Source: Arenivirga flava
Lineage (GTDB): Bacteria > Actinomycetota > Actinomycetes > Actinomycetales > Microbacteriaceae
NCBI RefSeq assembly: GCF_030161575.1
Contig: NZ_BSUL01000001.1
Coordinates: 1,178,001-1,242,000, forward strand
DNA length: 64,000 bases
Direction of reading: 5' to 3'
Shown here: positions 38,856-50,214 of the stretch, piece by piece
Numbering within the stretch: position 1 is the stretch's first letter
Layout: the number at the start of each line of letters is the position of its first letter
Position numbers and translations under genes: made by a program
Notes under the pieces: generated by a model
The model's database searches: none
Told to the model about the DNA's origin: nothing
The model's input: the letters and a program-made list of their open reading frames with translations, nothing else

Positions 38856-40058
38856 TCATCCAGCGTAGTCGGCGACGAGCTCGCGCTCCCGCGTCGGCGC
38901 CTCCCCCAGCAGCCGCTCCCGCACCAGCTGCCCGATCGCCAGCGCTGCGGATGAGCGGGGCGCCGCATCCTGCAGCGTGCCGCCCTCCAGCACCGCCGTG
39001 TCGAAGGCGGCCCGGTCGTACGGGATGAACGCAGGGTCCTCGGCCGCGCCGAACCGCGCGAGCGTGCGCGCGACCTGACCGCGTGCGCCGAGTCCCACGG
39101 CGCCGGTGCGCAGGCGGTTCATCACGACGGTCGTGCCGGCGCCCTCGGCCGCCTCGAGCGCGTCGGGGCGGGCGCGCAGCAGCCGGGCGATGCCGACCGG
39201 GTCGGCGCTGCCGACCTGCAGCACCGCATCCGCTTCGCGCAGCGTCGCCAGGGTCGCGGCATGTCGACGCGGTGCGAGCAGGTCGCTGCTGATCTCCTCG
39301 TCCTGCTCGAGGCAGAAGCCCGTGTCCACCACCACATCGTCGGCCCAGGTCCGGCACGCCCGCAGCACCGCCTCGACGCGGTCGGCCGACAGCTCGGGCC
39401 AGCGGCTCGGCCGGGCGATGCCGGTGAGCACCCGGAAGCCGCCGCGACGAGCGCGGACGTGCTGCGCGACCCGCTCGAGCTCCGCATGGTCGAGCGCATC
39501 GGCGGCGGCCAGGCGGCAGGCAGCGGCGAACCCGGGCGCCTCGTCGAGCATGCCGAGGGTCGGGGCGACGGCGGCGCCCAGCGTATCCGCGTCGACGAGC
39601 AGGGCCCGCCGTCCCTGCGCCGCGAGCTCCGTGGCGACGGCGATGGCGACGCTGGTGCGCCCCGGCGCGCCCGCGGGCCCCCAGACCGCCACGACCCGGC
39701 CCGTCTTGAGGGCGGTCGGGCGGACCGCGCCGAGAGCGACCAGCTGCTCGATGCCGGCCCAGCCGTCCCGCGCATCGGCGATCTCGAGCACGCCGACGGC
39801 GAGCGCGTGACGCCGGTCGGCATCGGTCGCGGCCAGGGCCACGATGGGCACGCCGGAGCGGTCGCACGCGTCGAGCAGCGGCTCGTCGAGGCTTCGGGGC
39901 TCGGCGACCGCGACGACGATGCCGAGGCCGACCAGGCCGGCGGCCACGAGCTCGTCCGCCGCCCTGGCGGAGACCGCGAGGTCGTGGCCGTGGCGCCGCA
40001 GCTCCTCCGCGAGCCCCTCCAGCGCCCGGGGCGGGCCGACGAGCGCGACGGCGGTCAT
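38856..40058 (-). CDS. TadZ/CpaE-like ParA-family ATPase
   Basis: 400 residues. An N-terminal receiver-like region is followed by a MinD/ParA ATPase fold: the P-loop is WGPAGAPGRTS (127-136), with Arg in place of the Lys that normally precedes the Ser/Thr, then ALLVDADTLGAA and DDVVVDTGFCLE. Such changed P-loops occur in TadZ/CpaE proteins, which position Tad pili in other bacteria. Only the SAF protein is beside it, overlapping by four bases; no Tad ATPase, prepilin or secretin gene is present in the window. Confidence 0.75.
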   Translation of the reverse strand: MTAVALVGPPRALEGLAEELRRHGHDLAVSARAADELVAAGLVGLGIVVAVAEPRSLDEPLLDACDRSGVPIVALAATDADRRHALAVGVLEIADARDGWAGIEQLVALGAVRPTALKTGRVVAVWGPAGAPGRTSVAIAVATELAAQGRRALLVDADTLGAAVAPTLGMLDEAPGFAAACRLAAADALDHAELERVAQHVRARRGGFRVLTGIARPSRWPELSADRVEAVLRACRTWADDVVVDTGFCLEQDEEISSDLLAPRRHAATLATLREADAVLQVGSADPVGIARLLRARPDALEAAEGAGTTVVMNRLRTGAVGLGARGQVARTLARFGAAEDPAFIPYDRAAFDTAVLEGGTLQDAAPRSSAALAIGQLVRERLLGEAPTRERELVADYAG

Positions 40059-40687
40059 CGCGCACTCCCCGCGGTCACCGCGAGCGGCACGAGCGAGAGC
40101 GCGTCACCGTTGCCCAGCGCCGCCAGCACCGCCGCGAGCTCGTCGCGCGGTACGAGCAGCTCGACGTCTCGCGCGGATGCCCCCGCGACCATGCGGTCCT
40201 CCTCCACGACCTGCAGCACGGTGGCACCGTCGACGAGCATCGCCGGCGCGCCGAACTCGCGGGCGCCGGTGGCCGGCGCCGACCAGAGATCCACCACGGC
40301 GCCGCTCTCGACCGCCCCCGGCAGCGCACCGGAGATCGTCGCGACGACGACCGCGCCGTCGGCGGAGCCAGCGTCGTCGGTGGCCGCGGACGGCAGCAGC
40401 TCCCCGGCGGCGACCGGCCGGGTCGCGATCATCCCCTCCTCCGGCAGCGAGCCGGCCGGCAGGTAGTGCTCCTCCACAGCGCCGAGGTGCACGCTGCGCA
40501 CGGCGACGGCCTCCGCGGTGATCCGATCGCCGGGGCTGAACGAGCGGGCCGCGACGTACACGTCGACCGTGCGGTCCGCGGCCGTGACGATGCCCACCAC
40601 CCCCGCCACGGATGCGAGCACGAGGCCGACGCCCACGAGCAGTCGGGGGTCGAACGCTGATGCGCGACGTGCGGCGATGCGGCTCAT
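40055..40687 (-). CDS. SAF-domain (CpaB-like) membrane-anchored protein
   Basis: 210 residues: a single N-terminal transmembrane helix (LLVGVGLVLASVAGVVGIVTA) then a SAF domain beginning VYVAARSFSPGDRITAEAVAV, as in CpaB/FlgA-type periplasmic proteins. Translationally coupled with the CpaE-like ATPase gene that follows. In pilus systems CpaB is a channel-assembly factor; here no channel gene adjoins it. Confidence 0.75.
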   Translation of the reverse strand: MSRIAARRASAFDPRLLVGVGLVLASVAGVVGIVTAADRTVDVYVAARSFSPGDRITAEAVAVRSVHLGAVEEHYLPAGSLPEEGMIATRPVAAGELLPSAATDDAGSADGAVVVATISGALPGAVESGAVVDLWSAPATGAREFGAPAMLVDGATVLQVVEEDRMVAGASARDVELLVPRDELAAVLAALGNGDALSLVPLAVTAGSAR

Positions 40688-40747
40688 GGCGGTCCTCTCC
40701 GTGGATGCGCGGCCATGCTGCTCGCATGCCGCGGCGCCTGCTGCGAC

Positions 40748-40756
40748 TTATCCACA
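40748..40756 (+). promoter_or_regulatory. DnaA box
   Basis: TTATCCACA, a perfect match to the canonical DnaA-binding 9-mer, 28 bases upstream of the -10 of the HTH gene and in the divergent gap with the SAF gene. Confidence 0.6.
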
Positions 40757-40783
40757 CCGGCGCCCCCGCACAGGGGCGGGGAC

Positions 40784-40789
40784 CATAAT
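40784..40789 (+). promoter_or_regulatory. -10 element, leaderless start of the HTH gene
   Basis: CATAAT, five of six bases matching TATAAT, seven bases before the ATG at 40797. A 6-base-arm inverted repeat CGCCCC/GGGGCG (40761-40778) lies just upstream. Confidence 0.55.
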
Positions 40790-40796
40790 CGGAATC

Positions 40797-41077
40797 ATGC
40801 ACGGCCACGAGGACAGCACCGCGGGACGCTTCGTCAGCATCGCCGACGCCGCAGAGCTCCTCGGGCTGAGCGTCGCCGAGACGCTCGGCATCGTCCGCTC
40901 CGGCGAGCTCTCCGCGATCCGCGCCGGCCGGGGGCGCAGTGGCGCGTCGGGGTCGAGGAGATCGACGCCTACGTCGTCGGCAAGCTGGAGGAGGGACGCC
41001 GGATGAACCTCTTCGATCAGGCGGACTTCGCGAGCATCGTGGACCTCGACGGTCACCAGCGCACGCGCAGGAGCTGA
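40797..41077 (+). CDS. Excisionase/BldC-type helix-turn-helix protein, frameshifted
   Basis: About 93 residues. FVSIADAAELLGLSVAETLGIV and the wing QWRVGVEEIDAYV form the MerR-like HTH_17 domain; a 25-residue acidic tail follows. One G is missing from the five-G run at 40930-40934; restoring it joins AIRAGRG to AQWRVG. Expressed from a leaderless promoter with a DnaA box upstream. The 3' end overlaps the convergent gene by 25 bases. May regulate the neighbouring loci; target unknown. Confidence 0.75.
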
Positions 41078-41640
41078 GCCAGGCCGATCAGCCGCCGGCC
41101 CTGCACGGATCGATCACGCCGCGGCTCGTCGAGCGCGTGCACGGCGAGATCGAGATGGTCGCGCCCGACGCGGTCGATGGTGCCCGTCAGCTCGCCGCCG
41201 GGCACCAGGAGGCGCACCGGGCGCCGTCGTCGAGCGAGGTCGCGGAGCACGAACGGCAACCCGAGCCGAGCCGTCAGCGCGCCGGGGTCCTCGGTGGGCG
41301 CCGGAGCGTCCACGGCCGCGTGCGACCCGCCGCCGTCGAGCACCACCTGCGCGACCGCCGCCATGGGCACGATGCATCGGCCGCCGATCGGAGCCGCGAC
41401 CACGCCCGACAGCCAGTCCCGGCCGAAGCCATCCGTGCGCAGCGCGAGGTCGGAGCCGTCCGCGAGCACCAGCCGCAGCGGGGCCCCTCCGCCGTGCTGG
41501 TGGTGCGCGAGCAGCCGCTCGCGCAATCCCAGCCGCGCGCGGCGCAGCCGCTCCTCCTCGACCCGGAGGTCGTCCTCCTCCGCGGCGAGCTCCTGCTGGA
41601 GCTGGCTCTCGAGGTCGTCGAACAGGTGCTCCCAGCGCAT
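41053..41640 (-). CDS. Conserved actinobacterial protein with coiled coil and two barrel-like repeats
   Basis: 195 residues, soluble. The N-terminal 50 residues are a charged heptad-like helix (ESQLQQELAAEEDDLRVEE). Two later stretches look like duplicated small beta-barrels: LRLVLADGSDLALRTDGFGR and VRLLVPGGELTGTIDRVGRD, each ending in a turn with a basic residue. I know of similar uncharacterised proteins in actinobacteria but not their role. Divergent from the Rv3235-type gene across a gap with a DnaA box. Confidence 0.65.
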   Translation of the reverse strand: MRWEHLFDDLESQLQQELAAEEDDLRVEEERLRRARLGLRERLLAHHQHGGGAPLRLVLADGSDLALRTDGFGRDWLSGVVAAPIGGRCIVPMAAVAQVVLDGGGSHAAVDAPAPTEDPGALTARLGLPFVLRDLARRRRPVRLLVPGGELTGTIDRVGRDHLDLAVHALDEPRRDRSVQGRRLIGLAQLLRVRW

Positions 41641-41679
41641 GGGCGCGAGCGTAGGGGTGCACCGGATCCGATCGTCCGG

Positions 41680-41688
41680 TTATCCACA
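41680..41688 (+). promoter_or_regulatory. DnaA box
   Basis: Second perfect TTATCCACA, same orientation as the one at 40748, in the divergent gap between the genes starting at 41640 (minus) and 41805 (plus). Confidence 0.6.
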
Positions 41689-41804
41689 GTTGCGATGCGG
41701 GCATGGACGCGACCGCGCCGGGATGCTTATCTTGTGCCACGTCATTGGCCCCCGTTCGGGGGAAGCGAGTCCTCCGGGGATCGGAGGGGATTCCGGAGGC
41801 CGGT

Positions 41805-42293
41805 ATGAGCAGCAGTCCCGTATCCACCGCGCGCGGTTCTGCCGGCGTGGCGGGAAGGCGCACGGACGCGTCGCAGACGCTGCCGTCGAAAGTGATCACG
41901 CCCCGCTTCGAGTCGGAGGAGTTCTTCGGGCACCAGCCCAGCTCCCGTTCGGAGTTGCCCGACCCCGAGCCGATGGTGGTCAACATCGCGCACTGCATCG
42001 TGGAGGTGCTCGCCGGTGCGCGCGATCTGGAGCAGTTGGCGCGATGGGTCACCGACGACGTCTACGCCCACCTGCTCAAGCGCGACATCATGGCCAAGCG
42101 CGCACGCGCCGCCACGGGGCGGGCGCCGGTGCGACCGACCTTCACCGTCGGCGGGATCCGGCTGTGCGAACCGAGGGACGGCGTCGTCGAGGGGGTGGTC
42201 GTCGTACACGGTCGAGCCCGCAGCCGCAGCGTGTGCGTGCGGCTCGAGGGGCTCGATCGACGCTGGCGGGCGACGGCCATCAACGTGCTCTGA
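41805..42293 (+). CDS. Rv3235-family protein
   Basis: 162 residues from the ATG at 41805, with GGAGG seven bases upstream. A disordered N-terminus precedes a compact domain (about 85-162) with [23 protein letters not shown] and closing [18 protein letters not shown], the Rv3235 (DUF6459) pattern. Found beside secA in many actinobacteria; function unknown. Confidence 0.8.
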   Translation: MSSSPVSTARGSAGVAGRRTDASQTLPSKVITPRFESEEFFGHQPSSRSELPDPEPMVVNIAHCIVEVLAGARDLEQLARWVTDDVYAHLLKRDIMAKRARAATGRAPVRPTFTVGGIRLCEPRDGVVEGVVVVHGRARSRSVCVRLEGLDRRWRATAINVL

Positions 42294-42305
42294 GGTGCGC
42301 CGGAC

Positions 42306-42345
42306 GCCGGAGGGCGCGGGGATGTCGATCCCCGCGCCCTCCGGC
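42306..42345. terminator. Bidirectional hairpin between the Rv3235-type gene and secA
   Basis: An 18-base perfect stem (GCCGGAGGGCGCGGGGAT and complement) with a GTCG loop, between two convergent stops. Confidence 0.9.
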
Positions 42346-42359
42346 GACTCGCGCCGCGC

Positions 42360-45147
<2,788 letters not shown>

Positions 45148-45258
45148 CGTGTGTACTCCCGTGTGCTCTCGGACCGGCGCTGCGCCCGCCGCGATGGCGA
45201 GCATCCCGCGCTCGGGGACGGACCGTGATCAGTCCGTGACGTTAGCAGCCTAGTCCGC

Positions 45259-45295
45259 AACACCGCCCCGCAGCCGACGGCTGCGGGGCGGTGTT
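45259..45295. terminator. Hairpin terminator after hpf
   Basis: A 17-base perfect stem AACACCGCCCCGCAGCC with GAC loop, between the hpf stop and secA start on the minus strand; it separates the two transcripts. Confidence 0.85.
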
Positions 45296-45325
45296 CGCGG
45301 GCGGCGGAGCGGCGTCCGCTCCGAT

Positions 45326-46006
45326 TCAGGCGCGCACGGCGCCGACGGCGGCCTCCGCGGTGTCGAGGCCGATCACGCCGTAGTCCCAGCCCTTGCGGCG
45401 GTACACGACACTCGGGCGCAGCGACTCCTGATCGACGAAGAGGTAGAAGTCGTGGCCGACCAGCTCCATCCGGTAGAGCGCGTCGTCGACGGTCATGGGC
45501 GCGGCCTCGAAGACCTTCTCGCGGATCACGACGGGGCAGTAGACGTCCTCCTCGTCCTCCGAGTGCTGGGCATCCGCCACGACCGGGATCGCCCCGGTCG
45601 CGACTCGGCGGAGGGTGTCCGGGTCGGCGGGGGTGATGTCGACGACGTCGAATCCGCCGCTCGCCGCCTCGCGCAACGACGTCGGCCGATGCTGGCCGCG
45701 GTGCACCTTGCGGCGGTCCTTCGCGCGCCGCAGGCGCTCGACCATCTTGCCGAGGGCGAGGTCGAACGCCGCGTACTTGTCCGACGCCGCCGACTCGCTG
45801 CGCACCAGCGGCCCGGGGCCGACGAGGGTGAGCTCCACCCGATCGTCGCTCGAACCGCCCGCGGGCTTCTCGCTGTGCCGGCTGACCTTCACCTCCAGCC
45901 GGATCGCCTTGTCGGCCAGCTGATCGAGCTTCGTCGACTTCTCGTCGGCGTAGGCGCGGAACCGTTCCGTCAGGTCCACGTTCCGACCCGTGATGGTGAT
46001 GTCCAC
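45326..46006 (-). CDS. hpf: Long-form ribosome hibernation promoting factor
   Basis: 226 residues from GTG at 46006, behind GAGGAGG with ideal spacing. The N-terminal S30AE domain (DITITGRNVDLTERFRAYADEK) binds the decoding site; a linker and the C-terminal dimerisation domain (DDALYRMELVGHDFYLFVDQE) allow 100S ribosome formation. Sits between comF and secA, as in mycobacteria (Rv3241c). Confidence 0.94.
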   Translation of the reverse strand: MDITITGRNVDLTERFRAYADEKSTKLDQLADKAIRLEVKVSRHSEKPAGGSSDDRVELTLVGPGPLVRSESAASDKYAAFDLALGKMVERLRRAKDRRKVHRGQHRPTSLREAASGGFDVVDITPADPDTLRRVATGAIPVVADAQHSEDEEDVYCPVVIREKVFEAAPMTVDDALYRMELVGHDFYLFVDQESLRPSVVYRRKGWDYGVIGLDTAEAAVGAVRA

Positions 46007-46105
46007 GACGACCTCCTCAACCCCGCGACGCGTCGCCCGACCATTCGAGCGAGGGATGTCCACGCCTGCAGGTGAACACAACCTAGACCCGAGGCATCCG
46101 CCGTG

Positions 46106-46774
46106 TCACCATCCCTCGGGTGCCGAGGTTCTGGGAATCCTCTCCGCGGTCGCGCAGAGCACCGCACGGCCGAGCACCCTCGCTCCGGCCGCCTCGAGCT
46201 CCGCCTGCGCGGCGGCCAGGCTGGCGCCGACGTCGTCGACGAGGATCGCGTCGCGGTCCCGCATCCGCTCCTCCGCGCGCACGACCCGGAACGCCCCCTC
46301 CCGAGCCGCCGCGCGCCCGACGCGGTCGAGGGTCTTCTGCTGCGCGCCGCCCTCGCCCCGGGTGCGCAGCAACCGCGTCGGCCGGAGACCCGCGCGGCGC
46401 AGCAGCAGCTCGACGGGCCGGTACCCGCGGCGTCGATCACCGGCCGGCGACGGCGGCACCGGCACGACCGCGATCGGACGCCCACCGTCCGGCAGCGCGG
46501 CGCGCAGGGCTCCGGCGAGCGCCGCCGCGAGCGGCGTCGCGAGATCGGTGCGACCCGACTCCTTGAACGCCAGGAGCGCCGCCCGCGCCGCTCCCTCGTA
46601 CGGCCAGGCCGCGTGGACGGGCCCGCCGTGGCGGGGTACGACGACGGCCGGTCGGAGGCCGCGCAGCGACGAGGAGCACCCCGGGCAGAGCACCGCGCCG
46701 TCGCGTCCGCAGCCGGCGCACCGGTCCGGCAGCACGACCGCGAGCGCCTCGGTGAGGATCGGCGGGAGGGGCAT
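46106..46774 (-). CDS. ComF-family phosphoribosyltransferase-like protein
   Basis: 222 residues. Two cysteine pairs near the N-terminus (CAGCG, CPGC) suggest a zinc ribbon; the PRTase-fold core follows with KESGRTDLATPLA, GYRPVELLLRRAGL and the PRPP loop ILVDDVGASLAAAQ. The catalytic-loop Thr residues usual in active PRTases (DDVxTTGAT) are replaced. Related to ComF of competence systems. 99 bases upstream of hpf on the same strand. Confidence 0.85.
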   Translation of the reverse strand: MPLPPILTEALAVVLPDRCAGCGRDGAVLCPGCSSSLRGLRPAVVVPRHGGPVHAAWPYEGAARAALLAFKESGRTDLATPLAAALAGALRAALPDGGRPIAVVPVPPSPAGDRRRGYRPVELLLRRAGLRPTRLLRTRGEGGAQQKTLDRVGRAAAREGAFRVVRAEERMRDRDAILVDDVGASLAAAQAELEAAGARVLGRAVLCATAERIPRTSAPEGW

Positions 46775-46855
46775 GCCCCGAGTGTGCGCCCGCAGGGTCG
46801 CGCACGGGACGGCGGCGGCGGTGCAGGGCAGGGACGGTGAGCTGTGGAGGGAGGA

Positions 46856-48556
46856 TCAGAGCTGGCGGCCGAGGAAGACCACGCCCTCGGCACCGCTGCG
46901 CCATCCGGTGCCGGCGCCGCGCGGCTGCAGCACGGTGCCGTCGGCGCCGAGCACGCGCAGGCGGTCCCGATCGCCGGCGCCCATGATCTGCACCGCATCG
47001 CCAGGGCGCCCCAGGGGCTCCGCCCGACCGCCGATCTGGTGGCTGGTCGCGACGATCTCGCCGTCGCTCTCGGCGAGCACGGCGACGTTCGTGTCGTCGA
47101 CCCACGTCGCTCCGATCGCCACCTGGGCGTCGAGCTGCACCTCGATCGGCGAACCGATCCCGGTCGGAGCCCCGTCGTCGCGGAGGATGCCCGCGGCGAG
47201 CAGACGGGGGTCCCCGCCGTCGTCGACGAGCAGCAGCAGACGGGTGCCGTCGCGGGACACCTCGAGGTCGGTGAGCCGCAGTCCGGCGGGGATCGAGGTC
47301 GTCAGCGGGTACCCGGTGCCCTGCTGGTCGTGCACGGCGATCTGCGCGTCCTGAGCCGTGCCCGTCCAGACGTAGCCCGACGGGTCGAGGTCCGGAGCGA
47401 CCTGGCCGGGTCGCACGTCCACGAGCAGCGGCGGGCCGTCGCGCCGGAGCACCGCCGTGCCGCCCGGGGTCAGCGCCGCCGCGGCGGCCTGGCTGCGTCC
47501 GAGCGTGAAGCTCGTGGCCGCGAGCTCGATGGCCTCAGCACTCAGCCCGGGCAGATCGGTGATCTCCCCCGCGGCGGAGAAGCCGAGCGCGTCCGCGGTG
47601 CGCACCAGGGAGCGTGTGTCGGCGGCGCTCGGCGCGAGGACGGCCGCCTCCACGCCCTCGTCCGAGATGGTCACCGGCTGCTGGTCCACCGTGATGGCGA
47701 CCTGCGAGATGCCGGGCGACGACCGCGAGAGGCTCGCGGCGAGCTGCTGCCGCATGCGGGCGAGCTGGCCCGTGCTGGCCGCCAGGGCCTCGGTGCTGAG
47801 GTCGACGGTCGCGACCCCCTCCGTCTGGGTCACCGCGTTGACGGGCGAGAGGCTCGTGCCCTCGGGGAAGGCGGAGAGGACCGCGCCCCGCAGCCACGCG
47901 GCCGGGCCCGCCAGCAGCTCCGAGACCACCCGGGTGCTGCCGGAGCCGCCGCCGTCGCGCTGCGGGAACCAGCGGACGTCCGGCACCAGGTACTCGTAGC
48001 CGGGGGCGAAGAAGTAGAGGGTGCGCGGCGTGAAGAGCGACAGGAAGCTGCTGCCCGCCAGCACGATGCCCGACGGCGGCTCGGCGATGCGCCACTCGCC
48101 GTCGACCTGCGTGAAGCGGTAGTAGAGCGACGTGGACTCGGCCGTCTCCGATTCGGAGTAGACACCGCTCGCATCGACGTCGGCGGCGACCCGAACGGTG
48201 TACTGGAGCGCGGCCTCGTCGACCCTGCTGACCACGGGCGAGGCCGGATCGAGGATGAGCACGGAGGCCCGGGGGTCCCACTGGGCCGCGGCGTCGTCGG
48301 TGAGGAACTCGCGGGCCGTCGCGTAGTCGTCCTGCGAACCGGTGGCGGCCGCGACGAAGCCGCGCAGGACGGCCTCCTGGTCGGCGCCCTCGGTGGGACC
48401 GTTCGGGATGAACTGCTGCTCGGTCTCGTCGCCCGCCTCGATGGGCGGTCCGGCCTCGACCGGGCCGGAGTCCGGGATGGCGGCGCATCCGGTCGCGAGC
48501 AGGCCGACGAGGGCGAGGAGCGCGACGAGCCGTCGCCACCGGTCACGGGCGCGCAT
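46856..48556 (-). CDS. lpqB: Lipoprotein LpqB
   Basis: 566 residues. Lipoprotein signal with basic N-terminus and lipobox LLATGC (Cys24). A GerMN domain lies centrally (about 200-340) and a beta-propeller-like C-terminal half follows. LpqB interacts with the extracellular domain of MtrB and modulates MtrA phosphorylation and envelope homeostasis. Overlaps the mtrB end by 14 bases. Confidence 0.93.
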   Translation of the reverse strand: MRARDRWRRLVALLALVGLLATGCAAIPDSGPVEAGPPIEAGDETEQQFIPNGPTEGADQEAVLRGFVAAATGSQDDYATAREFLTDDAAAQWDPRASVLILDPASPVVSRVDEAALQYTVRVAADVDASGVYSESETAESTSLYYRFTQVDGEWRIAEPPSGIVLAGSSFLSLFTPRTLYFFAPGYEYLVPDVRWFPQRDGGGSGSTRVVSELLAGPAAWLRGAVLSAFPEGTSLSPVNAVTQTEGVATVDLSTEALAASTGQLARMRQQLAASLSRSSPGISQVAITVDQQPVTISDEGVEAAVLAPSAADTRSLVRTADALGFSAAGEITDLPGLSAEAIELAATSFTLGRSQAAAAALTPGGTAVLRRDGPPLLVDVRPGQVAPDLDPSGYVWTGTAQDAQIAVHDQQGTGYPLTTSIPAGLRLTDLEVSRDGTRLLLLVDDGGDPRLLAAGILRDDGAPTGIGSPIEVQLDAQVAIGATWVDDTNVAVLAESDGEIVATSHQIGGRAEPLGRPGDAVQIMGAGDRDRLRVLGADGTVLQPRGAGTGWRSGAEGVVFLGRQL

Positions 48557-50204
48557 CGCCGTCGCCTCCCATCCGCTCGTCCGCCGGGTCCCGCGGGGGC
48601 AGGAGCCCGTCGAGCACCTCGGCGGGTGGCAGCTCGACCGGCGAGAGCCGGATCGGCACCCGCCGGTCGCGTGGCAGGGTCAGGCGGAAGCAGGTGCCGA
48701 CGCCCGGTTCGGACCACACGTCGAGGCGCCCGTCGTGCAGGTTGGCGTCCTCCAGGGAGATGGCGAGCCCGAGGCCGGTGCCGCCGATCGAGCGCCGGCG
48801 GGACGGATCCGCTCGCCAGAACCGGTCGAACACGCGCTCGGCCTGCTCGGGCGTCATGCCGATGCCGTAGTCGCGCACCGCGATGGCGACGGCGGTCTGG
48901 TTGCTGTCCACGGTCACCACGATCGGGCGGCCCTCCCCGTGCTCGATGGCGTTGCCCAGCAGGTTGCGCAGGATGCGGCGGATGCGGCGCCCGTCGACCT
49001 CGACGGCCATGTGACCGCCGGGAGCGACGAGGCGGAGCTCGCTGCCGACGCCGTCGGCGAGCGGCTGCACCGTCTCGATGGCCTCCTCGGTGAGGTTGGC
49101 CAGGTTCGTCGGCTCGGTCTCCAGCTCGACGGCGCGGGCGTCGAAGCGCGAGATCTCCAGCAGGTCCGCGAGCAGCAGCTCGAAGCGCTCGATCTGGGTC
49201 TTGAGCAGCTCGGCCGTGCGAGCGGTCGCGGGCGGGTAGTCGTCGCGCTGGTCGTAGAGCACGTCGCCGGCCAGGCGGATGGTGGTGAGGGGCGTGCGGA
49301 GCTCATGGGAGACGTCGGAGACGAAGCGCTGCTGCACGCGGGAGAGATCGGCCAGCTGCGTGATCTGACGCTGCAGGCTGTCGGCCATGCGGTTGAACGA
49401 GCGGGCGAGCGTTGAGAGCACGTCCTCGCCGCGCTCCGGCAGCCGCTCCTCGAGCTCGCCGGCGGCGAGCTTCTCGCTCGTGCGAGCGGCCTCGCGCACC
49501 GGGCCGACGACCGTGCGCGTGACGACGAAGACGACGCCGCCGATGAGCGCGATGAGGGCGATGCTGCCGACGAAGAGGATCTGGAGCAGGAAGTCGAGGG
49601 TGCGCTGGGTCTCGCCCAGGTCGTAGACGAGGTAGAGCTCGTACTGCCCGGCCGTCGGCACCTGGAGCGAGGCGCCGACGACCAGCCCCGGTTCGGTGCC
49701 CTCCACGATCCCCGCGCTCGAGAGGCGCTCGAGGCGCACCGGCTGCAGCGAGAGCTGCTCGGTGTCGGTGCGGACCGTCTGGCGCAGCGCATCGGAGAGG
49801 ACGGACTGCGGGAACTCGGAGGTGGTGGTGTCCTGCAGCGTGGTCGGCGTCTGCGAGTCGGGGGCGCGGAGGATCGCGATGTCGCGCGCCGTCGCCGCCG
49901 AGCCGATGCTCGGCAGCAGGCTGTTCTGCAGCACGTTGAGCTCGTCCGCCCCCTCGCCGACCGTCGTCGCGGCCTCGTCGAGCACGTTCTGCCCCTGCAG
50001 CACCGCCCGCTCCGCCTCGGCGAGGATCTGCGCGCGCCGGGTCTCGTAGAGCTGGCCGCCGATGCTCATGGCCATCGTGCCGCCGATGATGCCGATCGCG
50101 ACGCCCGAGAGCACCACCGTGAGGGCGATCGTGCGCAGCTGCAGCGAACGGCGCCAGGTGCGGCGGGCTCGCCGGAGGGCGAGCCGCCAGCTCAGCCAGG
50201 GCAC
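48543..50204 (-). CDS. mtrB: Sensor histidine kinase MtrB
   Basis: 553 residues. Two transmembrane helices (about 24-46 and 208-230) bracket an extracellular domain of about 160 residues; then HAMP, HisKA with His300 in FVSDVSHELRTPL, and an HATPase domain (NLLGNAIEHG, GYGIG-type DYGIGMTPE, GGTGLGLAI). Partner of MtrA, ten bases after mtrA; controls cell wall hydrolases and division-linked genes in actinobacteria. Confidence 0.95.
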   Translation of the reverse strand: MPWLSWRLALRRARRTWRRSLQLRTIALTVVLSGVAIGIIGGTMAMSIGGQLYETRRAQILAEAERAVLQGQNVLDEAATTVGEGADELNVLQNSLLPSIGSAATARDIAILRAPDSQTPTTLQDTTTSEFPQSVLSDALRQTVRTDTEQLSLQPVRLERLSSAGIVEGTEPGLVVGASLQVPTAGQYELYLVYDLGETQRTLDFLLQILFVGSIALIALIGGVVFVVTRTVVGPVREAARTSEKLAAGELEERLPERGEDVLSTLARSFNRMADSLQRQITQLADLSRVQQRFVSDVSHELRTPLTTIRLAGDVLYDQRDDYPPATARTAELLKTQIERFELLLADLLEISRFDARAVELETEPTNLANLTEEAIETVQPLADGVGSELRLVAPGGHMAVEVDGRRIRRILRNLLGNAIEHGEGRPIVVTVDSNQTAVAIAVRDYGIGMTPEQAERVFDRFWRADPSRRRSIGGTGLGLAISLEDANLHDGRLDVWSEPGVGTCFRLTLPRDRRVPIRLSPVELPPAEVLDGLLPPRDPADERMGGDGDARP

Positions 50205-50214
50205 GGCATCGCGA

